From: Prochilodus magdalenae
Lineage: Eukaryota > Chordata > Actinopteri > Characiformes > Prochilodontidae
NCBI GenBank assembly: GCA_024036415.1
Contig: JAMWET010005070.1
Location: 250,001 to 314,000 of the forward strand
Reading direction: 5' to 3'
DNA length: 64,000 bases
Shown here: one piece after another, positions 51,301-62,360 of the stretch
Layout of the letters: each line of letters starts with the position of its first letter
How positions within the stretch are numbered: the stretch's first letter is position 1
The notes under the pieces: model-generated
Databases searched by the model: none
What the model was told of the DNA's origin: nothing
The model's input: only the letters and a program-made list of their open reading frames with translations
Translations under genes and position numbers: made by a program

Positions 51301-53919
51301 TCCTGACTTGGGCTGTTATCTGTTGTGTATGTGCTGGCTCAGGGCTGGCTAGCATTTCATTTCACTGATACAGATTAGCCGTGGCACTGTTCTTCTAGTC
51401 ATGTGATTTGTTTTCCCCTCTAAAGGGAAACCGGTGGAGGGGTATCTGTCGAGTACAATCCTGGAAAACAATAACTGACACAGGACTTTCCCAATAACAA
51501 CGTTTGGAAGAAAACACATTCCAAAGGCTTGTAAGAAGACTTCTGTACTTGGGTGTTGATAAATAAGCTGAATGAGCCTGAAGTGGGGAATGGGCCTGTC
51601 ACTCTTACACAGTCTTACCTGCATCCCCACGAGTACTCAGATTCAGTGGCAAGGATCGCAGGCACTCGCTCAAATTACTCAAGATTGCTTTTGTGGTTTC
51701 GGTTTCTGTACAAGACAGGACACTCATAAAAGAGCAGCCTAGCCAGCAGGGCCTGTAATGAAAATGCACAATTGAAGCTTCCTCATTGTGCAGGAAGGGT
51801 TCTGGAGGGCATGTAATTGCTGAGTTGGTGGAGAGGAAGGTTATCAGCCATCTCTATTGCATTACCTATTGCAGCAGGGCCTGTTAGTGGTGTCAGGGCA
51901 ACCGGAGAGCAATACTAGCAAGCTGGGAAACTCAGTAAATAGACTAAATAATCCAAAGGGCTTGAATGTATTGGCTTCAGCTCTCTACTTTAAGGTGCTG
52001 CTTCGGGACAGAAAGGACCGTAAAAATGCAGTTTGGCCACCGTAATGTTCAACGCGCTGACACGCTTCTCCTCGAACTGGTTTAAACTCATGCTGTATTT
52101 TCTCTGTTGTTTGTAGTCCAGTTAAAAGTCTAACAAAGAGCTATAACCAGGGAATAAGAAGTTGCAGTGGGACTTCAGTAGAGTATAGGAACAAGTACAC
52201 AAACAAGCTGTTTTAAATCAAACTTACATTTTTACACTTACAAACCCAAAAGTGCATTGCCCCAGTGGAACCTCAGTGTACTCCAGTGGCAGGTGCAACA
52301 ATAAAGGCCTTTTTAAGTTGGTTCTTGAAAATGTTTGGAAGAAATAGACTCCTAGGTGAGAAGGAGAAATATTGATTGTGGCCACCGGCTTATTGCTGTA
52401 AAAAAGACGGATGGATTTTTAAAAATGCACAGCGCGTCAAGGCTGAAGACAGCCCTGCTCTTCTATTTTTTCCACATTGGAATCATCTGAAATATTTACA
52501 GCATGCATTTTGTACAGGCTTTAGTGTTGGCTTTGTTTGGTAGGCTGTTTTTTCTTTCCTTGAGAGAGAATACAGATGACAGGGCAGCGGGTATTGATTG
52601 GTGAGATGGTGAAGGGAGGAAGTCCCAGAGAGACTTTCATAGAGCCTTTCATGTGAAACCCCCAATGTCTCAGAAAGCGCATCTCAGTCTCTCTTGCAGA
52701 CATCACTTAAAGCAGCTGTCCATAGTATTTAGGTTTAGTGCTCGCCAAGATCCAGGCCCTCAGAAACCAATACAGCCTCTGATGTGTGCATGTGTATGTG
52801 CATATGCGCGCGTGTATGTGCGTGAGTCTGTTTCCGCTGAGCCGATAAGACGAGGCTATTTCTGTGCTTTCATCTACTGCCCGGATGACCACTTCAACTA
52901 AATTTAGGGCCAATTGAATTAAACTGTCCAATTACAGCATGTTTGAGGTGACAAGGCGGCCCGGGCCCGCCCGGCACTTTTACATTGTCCCACTGGTGTT
53001 TACTTTGGCAGCCGACCACCGTGTGTCACCGCCAAGAGGCGGGGAGGTATTGATGTGCCACCAGGCCCCACAGCCACGCTTTTCTGTGTCAAAGCAAATC
53101 ACACAAATGCAACTGAAAGCTGGACACAGTTGGCCTAGCACAGTTCGCCAAGTCCAAAATATGCAGTCACCGAGATTAGGTCTTTGTGCAGGTAGACTGA
53201 GAATAAACAGAGAGATTGGCCTTCTAATGAGGTTTTAGGCCCTTGAGCAGGATTAGTTTTACCTAGGGAGGTACTAAAACTACAGTGATTACCAACAAGG
53301 TTATACTGATTTTAAACTATACATGTGAGCAGTAAGAGCGGAGTAAATTGATTTGGCATGGACAGGACAGTTTTTGGCTGTAGGGGACATTAATGTTCAG
53401 CCTCTCTTACATTAAAGAATTGTGCAGTTGGCCCAGATTTGGTGGATACTCTCCCTAGCACAATTCTGAAGAGAATCTCCTGTAGACTTTCTTTTTGCCA
53501 GTTCTGGTAGAAACGTATGACCAGACCTTTCAATACACCTGCAAATTCAGTTACTTCCTTCATACTATGGTCTTTGGCACGCCCAAATGGAATCACTCCT
53601 ATTTGCCAATCATTAACATCTGCTCCTGCGACCCATTTTCACACATTGAGCGAGACATACACTGCACTGTAGCATCTCTTCACAACCGATGAATCCTGTC
53701 GCACACCCTGCAAGTATTTATAGCCCAGTCATCCTTGTGCAACGCCATCTGCAGGGGTCTGAAGATACTACCACATGCAAGGTCACAAAGTCTGGCCTCT
53801 CTCTAATATACTAGCTTTCTTTCAATCCACCTCACATAGTGATAAAAGAAAGACAAAGCCACGCTTTATGTTGTTATTATTAGTGAGTGTCATCCAAGCT
53901 ATAACCTGGCACTTCAAGA
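48331..53919. other. Intron 1 stretch with a few regulatory-looking patches
   Basis: No gene or complete mobile element is seen. The patches at 49200-49420 (ATATGATTAATTAAGC) and 52850-53060 (GTCCAATTACAGC beside a GC-rich palindromic CGGCCCGGGCCCG) are repeat-free and might be regulatory. A poly-A run lies at about 50016-50028. Confidence 0.35.
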
Positions 53920-53981
53920 GACAGACAGACAGACAGACAGATAGATAGATAGACAGATAGATAGATAGATAGATAGATAGG
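53920..53981. repeat. Compound (GACA)n(GATA)n microsatellite, 62 bp
   Basis: Five or more GACA units are followed by GATA units with one internal GACA. Unit order is the same as at 42109-42244. Confidence 0.95.
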
Positions 53982-56900
53982 TCTTTTTCATACCTTAACG
54001 AGGAGAGCAGCAAGCATGTTCATGAGTACACAGAATAAGCCCTCAGAGAATTTTTCGGCTCCATCTTCTTGCCCATCTGTCTTTCCCTTGAGAGACTTTT
54101 CTGTTTGATATTAGGCGGATGCACTGTTCAGTTTCATGCCGTGCACTGTCTGCCTGTACAGCAGCGAGGCTTCAGCCGCCCACACAGCAGAATAGAGCGG
54201 GCTGGCGTGTTTACGTGCCCCTCGTGGAGATGTAATCATGCGAGGCGCTATCTTAACCTCAGGAACTGAGAGAGATGCCGGCGTGATCTCAGCCCTGACA
54301 CAGTGGGCCACCACCAATACCAGCCTGTGTCCTCTGATAACTTCATGTGGGATTTTACTGTGGAGCCCCACTCCTGGGTGATTATTAAAATTATACCAAC
54401 TACGCCGTGCTGTTGGGAGGGGGGCTTCCTCATGCGTGCACAGGATAAAATGTGTCTTGGGCCTGACAGTAGGCTTGGGTGGTAAACCGGAAATGTCATG
54501 CCAGTTAGCAGTGTATGTCTCTGACAACCAGTGAATGTGTTTAATAAAGGAAAACATTTAATGCCTGATATACTAACATACATGGTTTTATCAAATCATA
54601 AAAAAAGACTGCAGAAAAATGCCAAAAATAAGCCCAAACTTGAATATTACTAATCGTGTTGTTTTATATTAATTAGAATATTACCTACACCCCTAAAGTA
54701 GGTATAACAGAGACGGGTGTTATTTGACCATCATATGTCAATGGAATATGTCATCATATCAGCATTATCTAAACTGTTGCTATAAAAAAATAACATGAGA
54801 GTTGTATTTAACATTATCATGATAAATTCATATTATGTCACAGTATATTGTTCTGAGCGTATCATGTATATTATCACAAACATAAACTTGCATATACGTT
54901 TGCAAAGAGGGCATTATTAGCCTTGCATAATTGATAAAAATATCTTAGCATGCTAATCTAATATAGCATTATGTTATATTCATGCCACGTTGTCCACACC
55001 CAGCTATCGGTCACTTTCACAAGGTTCTTTACAGCCCTGTCCTCAGTAATATAGTACACTGAGGTGTTAGCTCAAGAGTATACTGGGTTATGAGAATTTG
55101 ATACCACCCAAGTGAGAGCAAGAGAGCGAGAGTGAGGAACCTTGTTCATGAGAGAGAGAGAGAACGTGTATGATCCTTTTGTGTCAGCTCACTGTGTCTG
55201 CACACTATATTTTTTCACTCGGTGGATTTAATGGCATCATGCAGGTCGCAGCAAATTGATTCGATCAGAGCGGCATGGCAGTGCTGGGAGGCTGAGGGAG
55301 ATAAAGAAAAAAGCTGTTACTGCCGTGCTCATTTCATAGACGTTACCCACCACACACACATGCACACTCCAAACGCCATCTATCCAGACAGAACGGAGCA
55401 TCATGGTGTTCTTCTGTTTCAGATAACCTGGAATGTCGTAAAAGAGAGGGAAGTGATCATTCAGAGAGTGCCATGACAAGATAATGACTCATTTTTGGCT
55501 TCAGGAATCTTTGATTATGATGAGTGTTGTCTACGTTAGCCTTAGTGCTCCCTCCATCTCCTCTCTTTAATATTATGACAGAAGATTTACAGCAAAGTCT
55601 TCTATCATCTGCTGTAGCTAGTACTGAGGAAGTTACTATGCAGTTTTTGTGTGACGGCAGCAATAGGCTACCATAAAACAGGCTAGAAATGAGCACATGT
55701 AATGAAAATCATTCATATTGTAGAGTTTTGATTGCCTATGATGGTCCTAGTTCATATTTAAGAAATTCAGCACAATTCCATTTGCATAAGAATGTCTAGC
55801 AGCTCTGAAGTCAGTTCACTGCCTAGAATGTATACAGCAGCTTTACTGTTCCTGAAAAAGTGGATTTTCTTAAGTGCGCTTGTATTTTAAGGTTCTCTGT
55901 GGGCTTTATTAGACTAAAGATTAAAGACTGTTTCACTGAGTAAAATATACAGTTCAGTTTCCCCAGGGTGTGATAAAAGGTATGTGTCTTAGGGGTTCTC
56001 TGTCACATTTACTCTGGATTTGCCCCATGGTATATGATGACTGGAGTGGGATTCCTGACTTGCATTCAAAAATGATTAATAAAAATATGCCCCCGAACCA
56101 TTATTAATAATTTGTGTCATAATAATGTGCTTTGTGAGCTGTGATGGCTCGTATGACAGTAGCTAACAAAGTTACTGTACTAAGCTATATTGATATGGAA
56201 GTTTGTACTTCAAACAGGTGCGGTATGAGCTACTTTTCCTTATATAACCTGCGACTTGTGAATATATATATATACATTCAAACAAACAACAACATACAGA
56301 AAATTCTTTTGGGATACATGGAGATCCTTTTTAAATATATTGAGACAGGCTTTAAATGTAGTTAGTGGTTAAGATGAGATTCCATCTATTGACTAAAACT
56401 TGGGACAACATATTTCATTCTAATGAACTCATGATGAGCGTATTTTTAAAAATCTTCTTCAAAATAAGTAAAAAAGGATTTTAAAGAAATACATTGCAAA
56501 TGGTTTATTTATTAAATAACCAGCTTGGGTGCCGCAGTGCAAAATTTGAGCACTTAGGTTTGCAAAAACTGAATTGATCTTTTCTCGCTCGTCTTTGGGG
56601 GACCCCCTTAGGAAGGTTTTTCTATATAAGACAAACACAGTGAAGTTTTTATCCCCACTGGACACACTAGATTTGACTATAGAATGTGTCGTGTTGCGGC
56701 TGTTTAGGACCTGGAGCTGTAGAACTACTGCTGTAGAGATGTTCTTAAAGGGATTTGACCCACTGAGAAGTTGCATACAGGGATTTGTATCAGAAACCTT
56801 ATTGTTGTAAGATCAGATTTAGAATTGCTGAAAAAAACAGCAACAGAAACTGTTTTTCACATTTGACTGGCTGCCAGGATTCAAAACAGCAGAACCTCAT

Positions 56901-57419
56901 TGAGAAAGTTAGGGGATGACACAGTGTAATATTGAAGATAACCCACAACCAAATAAATATGATTTACCAGAGGACAGGAAGTGATATTTGTTCAGGAAAG
57001 TCGTTGATTTTGTAAAATGCTGGATCTGTCTTTCGCTTTGGGGAAAAAAACACTCAATGCTGTCAACATAAAAAAAAGACAAATAGATATCAGAGACTTG
57101 CTGGGCCTCTGTTGTGGCAGACTTGTAGGTGATGACAGCTCCCTCCCCAAACAAGTGCTTGAATTGCATGCATCGTGCAGTGATTACGTTCAAACTTTGA
57201 CAAGGTGTCAAAGCCTGGGGGACCTCTAAATATATTTATGGGCATTATTTTCAAGGAATCATTGCATTTCGCTGAGGAAGGATGGTAAACAAAATACTGT
57301 ATATAAGCCGCTCTTGGGTGTGTTCATAGCAAAGCTGGAAAAAAAAGGGATTTATTTTTTTGCATTTCATAAAGATATGAATATATAGACGATTTCAGTG
57401 CCTTCCAGGGAACAACGTT
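53982..57419. other. Intron 1 stretch without firm features
   Basis: An AT-rich zone at about 54560-54970 and a short AT run at 56262-56275 are present. No exon or complete transposon is identified. Confidence 0.4.
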
Positions 57420-57860
57420 GATGTTGCTGCTTCAGATCCTCTGTCCAATTCGCAGAGTGTCACGCTGAGTTTGAAACAATATTTGAGCAGTTCTCTCAGG
57501 CGTCAAAGTAAGCTGTGTTTTATTACGGCTCGCTGCTGTGCCCCTCGCAACATGTTTATGAGATGAAAATGCGATTGAAGCGAACGCCGAGCGTAACTGG
57601 CTTGAATTCTTTCTGCAGTCTTTAATATAAAATAGCCGTATAAAACTTACATTCAGACCCAATCGCATACCAGAGACAGCAATTATATTCATACTGCCCT
57701 GATAGAACTCAAGAAGCCATTATAGTAAATCAGCCTGTTATCAAACATCAAAGGCGAGCTTGCGAGGACAGAGTGCTTCTTGCTCATATTTTTCTGCTCA
57801 TTTATGAGCAAGAAAGCCTGCATAAAATCAGCATTATGGCTATTGTACACAGCTAGAAGC
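57420..57860. promoter_or_regulatory. Candidate conserved non-coding block with an 11-bp hairpin
   Basis: Complex, repeat-free sequence includes GTTTTATTACGGCTCG near 57517, AACATGTTTATGAG near 57550 and TCTGCTCATTTATGAGC near 57793. It contains a perfect 11-bp inverted repeat (TTCTTGCTCAT at 57777-57787, ATGAGCAAGAA at 57804-57814) with a 16-nt loop. Enhancer identity is inferred. Confidence 0.35.
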
Positions 57861-59641
57861 TTTTCTTAAAGCAGTGATTCAGTGAAAATGGAGTTTATGC
57901 AATTTTACCCCAAAACAAATCTATTATCGAGCAAACAAAACAAGTCTGAAAATAGCTGAAGTTTATACTCTATAAGTTACCATGCTTAAAACATTACAAA
58001 CTTATCTTACCTCGAAACACATCAAGTTGGTGCAGGGGAATTCTGCTAATTTTCCAATCACCAAGTTTCAAAACCTTTGCACAAATTGGTAAATAATTTG
58101 ACTTGTTTCAAGCATATTTTTTACAACAAGCAAAATTCTATGCCATTACGCTGAGATAATCTGATATACTACAATAACTTAAAACAAGCAAAAATGTATA
58201 GAAATAAATTAAATCAAATTATATTATTCTTACATCTGCAGTGTTGAGGTAGACCAGAGGCACAATGCAAACGCAAGTCCTTTATTTTGCTGAAAAAACA
58301 CCAGTGATCAAACTTCTAAACAGAAACCAAACGAACGTGTAAAGGACAAGTAAACTAGAAAACAAACTGCAGTGCTTAGCAAACCAAACCAGCAACTACA
58401 AAGCTCATAACCAGATGGATAATTACACAAAGCAGGATTTCTCAGTAAGGCAGATAACATGATAACATGAGTGTCCTGTAGCTCTTTTGCTAATAGACAG
58501 GCTTGACTTTGGGCCTGTTTTCTGGCTAAACTGAGAAATTCTGCTTTGTGAGAAATAGTCGATATATGTCCCAGATTTAGGATCATTGTGCTTGCCAGGA
58601 TACCTTTTTTTTGCAGTGTGGTAGTAAAGTAAAAATAATGTTTTCTCCTGGGGTTGTTTTACTGCTTAATGCTCTGCATGTACCTCTTCACCATTTAAAA
58701 TATGTATGTAGATCATAAAGCAATGCCTCAGGCACTGGGCCGTGTATGCATAAAAATGTGTAATGTGTAACATTTAGTGGGATGGATTTAGAAACAATAA
58801 AAACTTCAAACGTCTGTTTCTTTTTGCCACCTCAGTCCGTTGTGACTTTGCAGTTTTCTTGAGAATGGACTTCACTTCAGAGCATTCTGAAGTTCCTGCT
58901 TACATATGAACTAATTAACAGTACAAATGGCTCTTGACGTAACCTCAGTCTTAATTATAAAGTTTCATACACTGTATGGCATACCCTTATCTATAAAGTA
59001 CAGATGAAATTCGCTAGTACCGCTGATTTTAGCTATGCTGCACTTGTCCGTTTTTAGAAACAGTGTGTTGTACAGTGTTAGAAGCACTTAAGTAAACGTA
59101 TTTGAGATTCCTTGATGTAGTTAGAGCCAAGTATGTGATGGTTATGGCGTGCACAGGTGTAGTGTCATTGTGCACTGCACAATGCTGTGAGTTTCTATTG
59201 CTTGTTAGCTACATTAGCCTCTTAGCTCTAGTGCAGAATTAGAGGCAACCCTGACAGTGTTGACTGACCAACTAAAAGAGAATGTTATGCCAGTTTTTCT
59301 GAACTATTGCTTTAATGCAGGGAGAAGTGTTGGTGCAGCTGTGGCAAATTGCTCATTTTCTGTGTGCTACATCGCTCTGACTGACGGAAAGATGGAGTCA
59401 GGGCAGTAAGCAGTGATTATACTCCACCGTGGGAACCTGCGGAGAGGGAATTAGATTAATTGCTGCTTATGCAGCATTAATACTCCACAGTGACAGGGCC
59501 CCTGTGTTTGAGCGCTAGTGGACCTCTTTCTGTTGACAGAGATTGATGATCACTCTCCCGTTAGAACTGTGCACACTTAGTCTATGTAGTGTTGCTTTCC
59601 ACCTATCAACACTGCGTCTTCCTCTCTCTTTCTCTGCACAG
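57861..59641. other. 3' end of intron 1 with acceptor site
   Basis: No mobile element is firmly called. The segment at 58240-58600 looks like old repeat debris. The last 30 bp form a strong C/T tract ending CACAG at 59641. Confidence 0.5.
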
Positions 59642-59764
59642 GTGACTGCAACTTCGAGCGGCCCTACACAGAGTGCGGCTACAGCCAAGGCAAAGATGAT
59701 GACTTTGATTGGGAACAGGTCAACACCAAGCAGAGGCCGTCCACAGACCCATGGATGCCTGCAG
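59642..59764 (+). CDS. ptprm: Receptor-type tyrosine phosphatase PTPRM-like, coding exon 2 (start of MAM domain)
   Basis: The exon is 123 bp, phase 1 at both ends, and adds 41 residues. The translation includes DCNFERPYTECGYSQ and DDFDWEQVNT and ends STDPWMPA. This matches the N-terminal MAM domain of PTP-mu, where C..F..PY..CGYSQ...DDF.WEQVNT and the final DPWMP are shared. Other R2B members fit less well: PTPRT has an insertion before the WEQ motif, and PTPRK and PTPRU lack WEQVNT and DPWMP. The two Cys residues belong to the conserved MAM disulfide set. The acceptor is CACAG| and the donor is GCAG|GTCAGT. The junction with exon 1 creates Arg-Gly-Asp just before the first MAM cysteine. Whether this is a duplicated fish paralogue cannot be told. 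Confidence 0.93.
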
Positions 59765-60045
59765 GTCAGTCAGCTCTACCCACAACAGTTGGCATAACAG
59801 CAGAGAGTAGAGTCCTTTAAGACGCTATTATGAGTTTATTTGCTAGGGCTTCTGGCAAGGCTGCATGTTATTTATCAAATGGTAATTATTGTTTTAAAGT
59901 GGCCTTTGCACAGCCAATATTGCAGAAGGCTGCAACCAGTTGAAATGTTGGTTCACAGTTTTGATTATTATGGGGTCTTTGTGTAATATAAAAGGAAATG
60001 AATTAGGTCAAAATCATGCATCTTTAGCCACATAACAGCTACATA

Positions 60046-60434
60046 CACTATATTAACAAAATAATTTACTCATCCATCTAAATCATTAAATTCAGGTGTT
60101 CTCATCACTTCCATGGTCACAGGTGTATAAAACCAAGCACCTAGGCACGCAGACTGCTTCGGCACACATCTGTGAACACCTTTGAGATAAATTACAGTGG
60201 AGACTGCAAACCAGACCTTCTCGTCCAATGTCAGTGTCTTACCTCTCAAATACGCTTTTGGAAAAATGGTCAGAAATTCCCATAATCCCATAAAGCCGTC
60301 CTAGAAGAGTTGAAGCTGTTATAGCTCAAAGGGTCGGACAACATCGTGTTAAATCTAATGTATTAGGAATGGGATGTCACTCAAATTCATATACGTGTGA
60401 AGGCAGATGAGTAAATACTTGTGGTAATATAGAG
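60046..60434 (+). mobile_element. Internally deleted Tc1-type element, 389 bp
   Basis: The ends are CACTATATTAACAAAATAAT and, complemented, CTCTATATTACCACAAGTAT, each running into TTTACTCATC. This is about 30 bp of imperfect inverted repeat. TA flanks both sides (60044-60045, 60435-60436). The interior starts like the 5' leader of a teleost Tc1 family ('cacctaggcacgcagactgc') and jumps to the gene's C-terminal end ('gaagagttgaagctgttata'). This is therefore a deletion derivative lacking the catalytic region. It belongs to a different subfamily from the element at 46 kb. Confidence 0.85.
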
Positions 60435-60599
60435 TATCGCCCAATTGGTTGACCTATATGCTTTAAAAGGCACAAATCCCAAAAAGTTGTTTGATGTTGT
60501 GTGTGTACACTGCCTGTTCTGTGCAGTTCTTAGACAAACTAAGCTGCAAAAAAGTTTTTGAGCTGTTTTTGTGAAGTCATGGGGACCAACACATTAACA

Positions 60600-60860
60600 T
60601 ACGCTCACTGAGCAGTTTATTAGGAACACCTTCTTGTGTCTACACTCTACATTTTTTTCTTCTTCATAGTCTTCATAATCTGTTGCTCTGCGAAGTTGGT
60701 TAGCCAAATTTTACCTTGTTCGTCATGAGAACATGCCCACAGAGCAGGTGTTATATAGATGCTTGATCATTCCCAGCAGAGTGGTTCAGATATAGCACTG
60801 CTGCTGAAGAGACCTCAGTGTCACTGCTGCACTTCAAACCCACCAACCAGAAATGCCCAG
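60600..60860. repeat. Probable dispersed fish repeat ('tttattaggaacacc ... ctcagtgtcactgctg')
   Basis: 'gcagtttattaggaacacct' at about 60614 and 'gacctcagtgtcactgctg' at about 60811 are words I associate with a common teleost interspersed repeat. Class and exact borders are unknown, and no terminal repeats were found. Confidence 0.4.
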
Positions 60861-61739
60861 CCAACACCTTCTGCTATATGACCCATTTAATAACAAACAC
60901 AACAATGAATTCTGGCCTCGCAGCCATGCTGAGAACATACGACTGCTTATCCCAGATAGTACATTTCCTATGTGGCGTATCTTCTCAGTACATGAAAATT
61001 CATGATGGGGGAGGAACAGAAGAGCCTGGTTGACTGATGCTTTGTTTCCTCACTAGCATGCATGCTCGGCCCAGTGCATCCACATCATTACTTCTGGTTT
61101 GTTAGGTGTGTAATTCATTAGCACTGTGGGTGAATGGAGTCTTAGTTGTTGTGGCAGTCATGATAAATGTTGTGGTTGTGAGTGTCCTGACCCTTCCTAG
61201 CAGCCTGCTCTCGGTCCTTGGCATGGATCGCTTCTCCCCAGCTTGAGAAGGACCAACGCCAGCATGGAAAGTCAATATTTAATGGATTTTATGAATATGC
61301 CATGTAAATTTCTGTAAATTTGTTTTGCCTGTGGTTAATTATTTGAGCCCCCTTTCAATCTGTTAAGAAGTGAATGCAAAAGTTAATCATTTTGCAATGT
61401 GTCCAAGGCTACTTTCACTTTAGGGCATCGTTAAATCAATCAGCAGTAAAATATTAATTTCCATTCCTCACAGGATACACAGCAGTGCTTTCAATTCCGG
61501 TAATAATTAGCTTTATTCTTTTAATATACCCAGGAGGTAAAAGAATTTTGGGAGAAAGAGAAATACCTTTAAAAACATTTACAAGACTCTTTTTTCAAGA
61601 GGTATGCCCTTTGGTACCGTTCCTTCCTGAATGCACTGCAGATCAAAGATTCACTTTGTCACACTCAAGCATTAAATATGGGCATTAGATTGGGCAGCTT
61701 GCTCTCTCTCTCACTCCCTTAAGTCTGATGCTTAAGCAC
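60861..61739. other. Intron 2 stretch without recognised features
   Basis: Nothing is supportable. Confidence 0.4.
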
Positions 61740-62360
61740 GTGCAGGCAGCACCTTCGTTGACTCCCAAGCCAGCAAAGCAGTGGCAGCAGCAGAATTAAT
61801 TGCGAGGACTCGGCTAATTTCATCTCGCCTCCATCAGCACGTACCAACGACCTTCTGAGAAATTACCTGACAGCAGAGACGGGGTGGGAGAGAAGCTGCG
61901 AAAAAGAGGAAGTGTTTACCTTCCCGCCATAATTGATTTATGTTACCCTGGAAGGAGGCAGCAGGAGGTTAAAGCTCATCTTGGCAGAGGGGCAGCGACC
62001 TACACGTCTGCTCCATGCATTTAATTCCCCTAACGAAAAAGAGAATCTCCGTCAGCTTGTGATATTGTTCTGTGGTTGCTTGGAAATGGCTCCTTTTAGA
62101 TTGCATAAAATCATGGACAATTAGTCATACTGTCGTATGCCTTCTCCCCCTTTCACGTTTTTTTTTCCATACTCGATATCTAACGCATGATTTGTGCTGG
62201 AGGAGCCCTTGGTCCAGCAAAAGAATGGAAGGCCTTTCTTCATTCCAGAGGTTCATTGACCATGACAATCCTCACTGCTGCTCCCCACCCGCTCTCGCCA
62301 CGAAATGCCATGGCAACGTAATGAAAGTGGTTTTTGGTGGTAATCAATACCTGAAGCTCA
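61740..62360. promoter_or_regulatory. Candidate conserved non-coding block in intron 2
   Basis: A repeat-free complex sequence with GCAGAATTAATTGCGAGG near 61789, CGGCTAATTTCATCTCG near 61812, CCATAATTGATTTATG near 61926, CATTTAATTCCCC near 62018 and GGACAATTAGTC near 62114. It resembles the intron 1 blocks at 37.3 and 42.7 kb. Function is inferred. Confidence 0.33.

Noticed and set aside
54474..55008. Possible hAT element beginning 'taggcttgggtggtaaacc'
   Set aside because: The best right-end candidate ('cacacccagcta' near 55000) pairs poorly and the 8-bp flanks do not match.
58240..58600. Named LINE or other repeat
   Set aside because: Looks like repeat debris but no diagnostic end or coding fragment was recognised.
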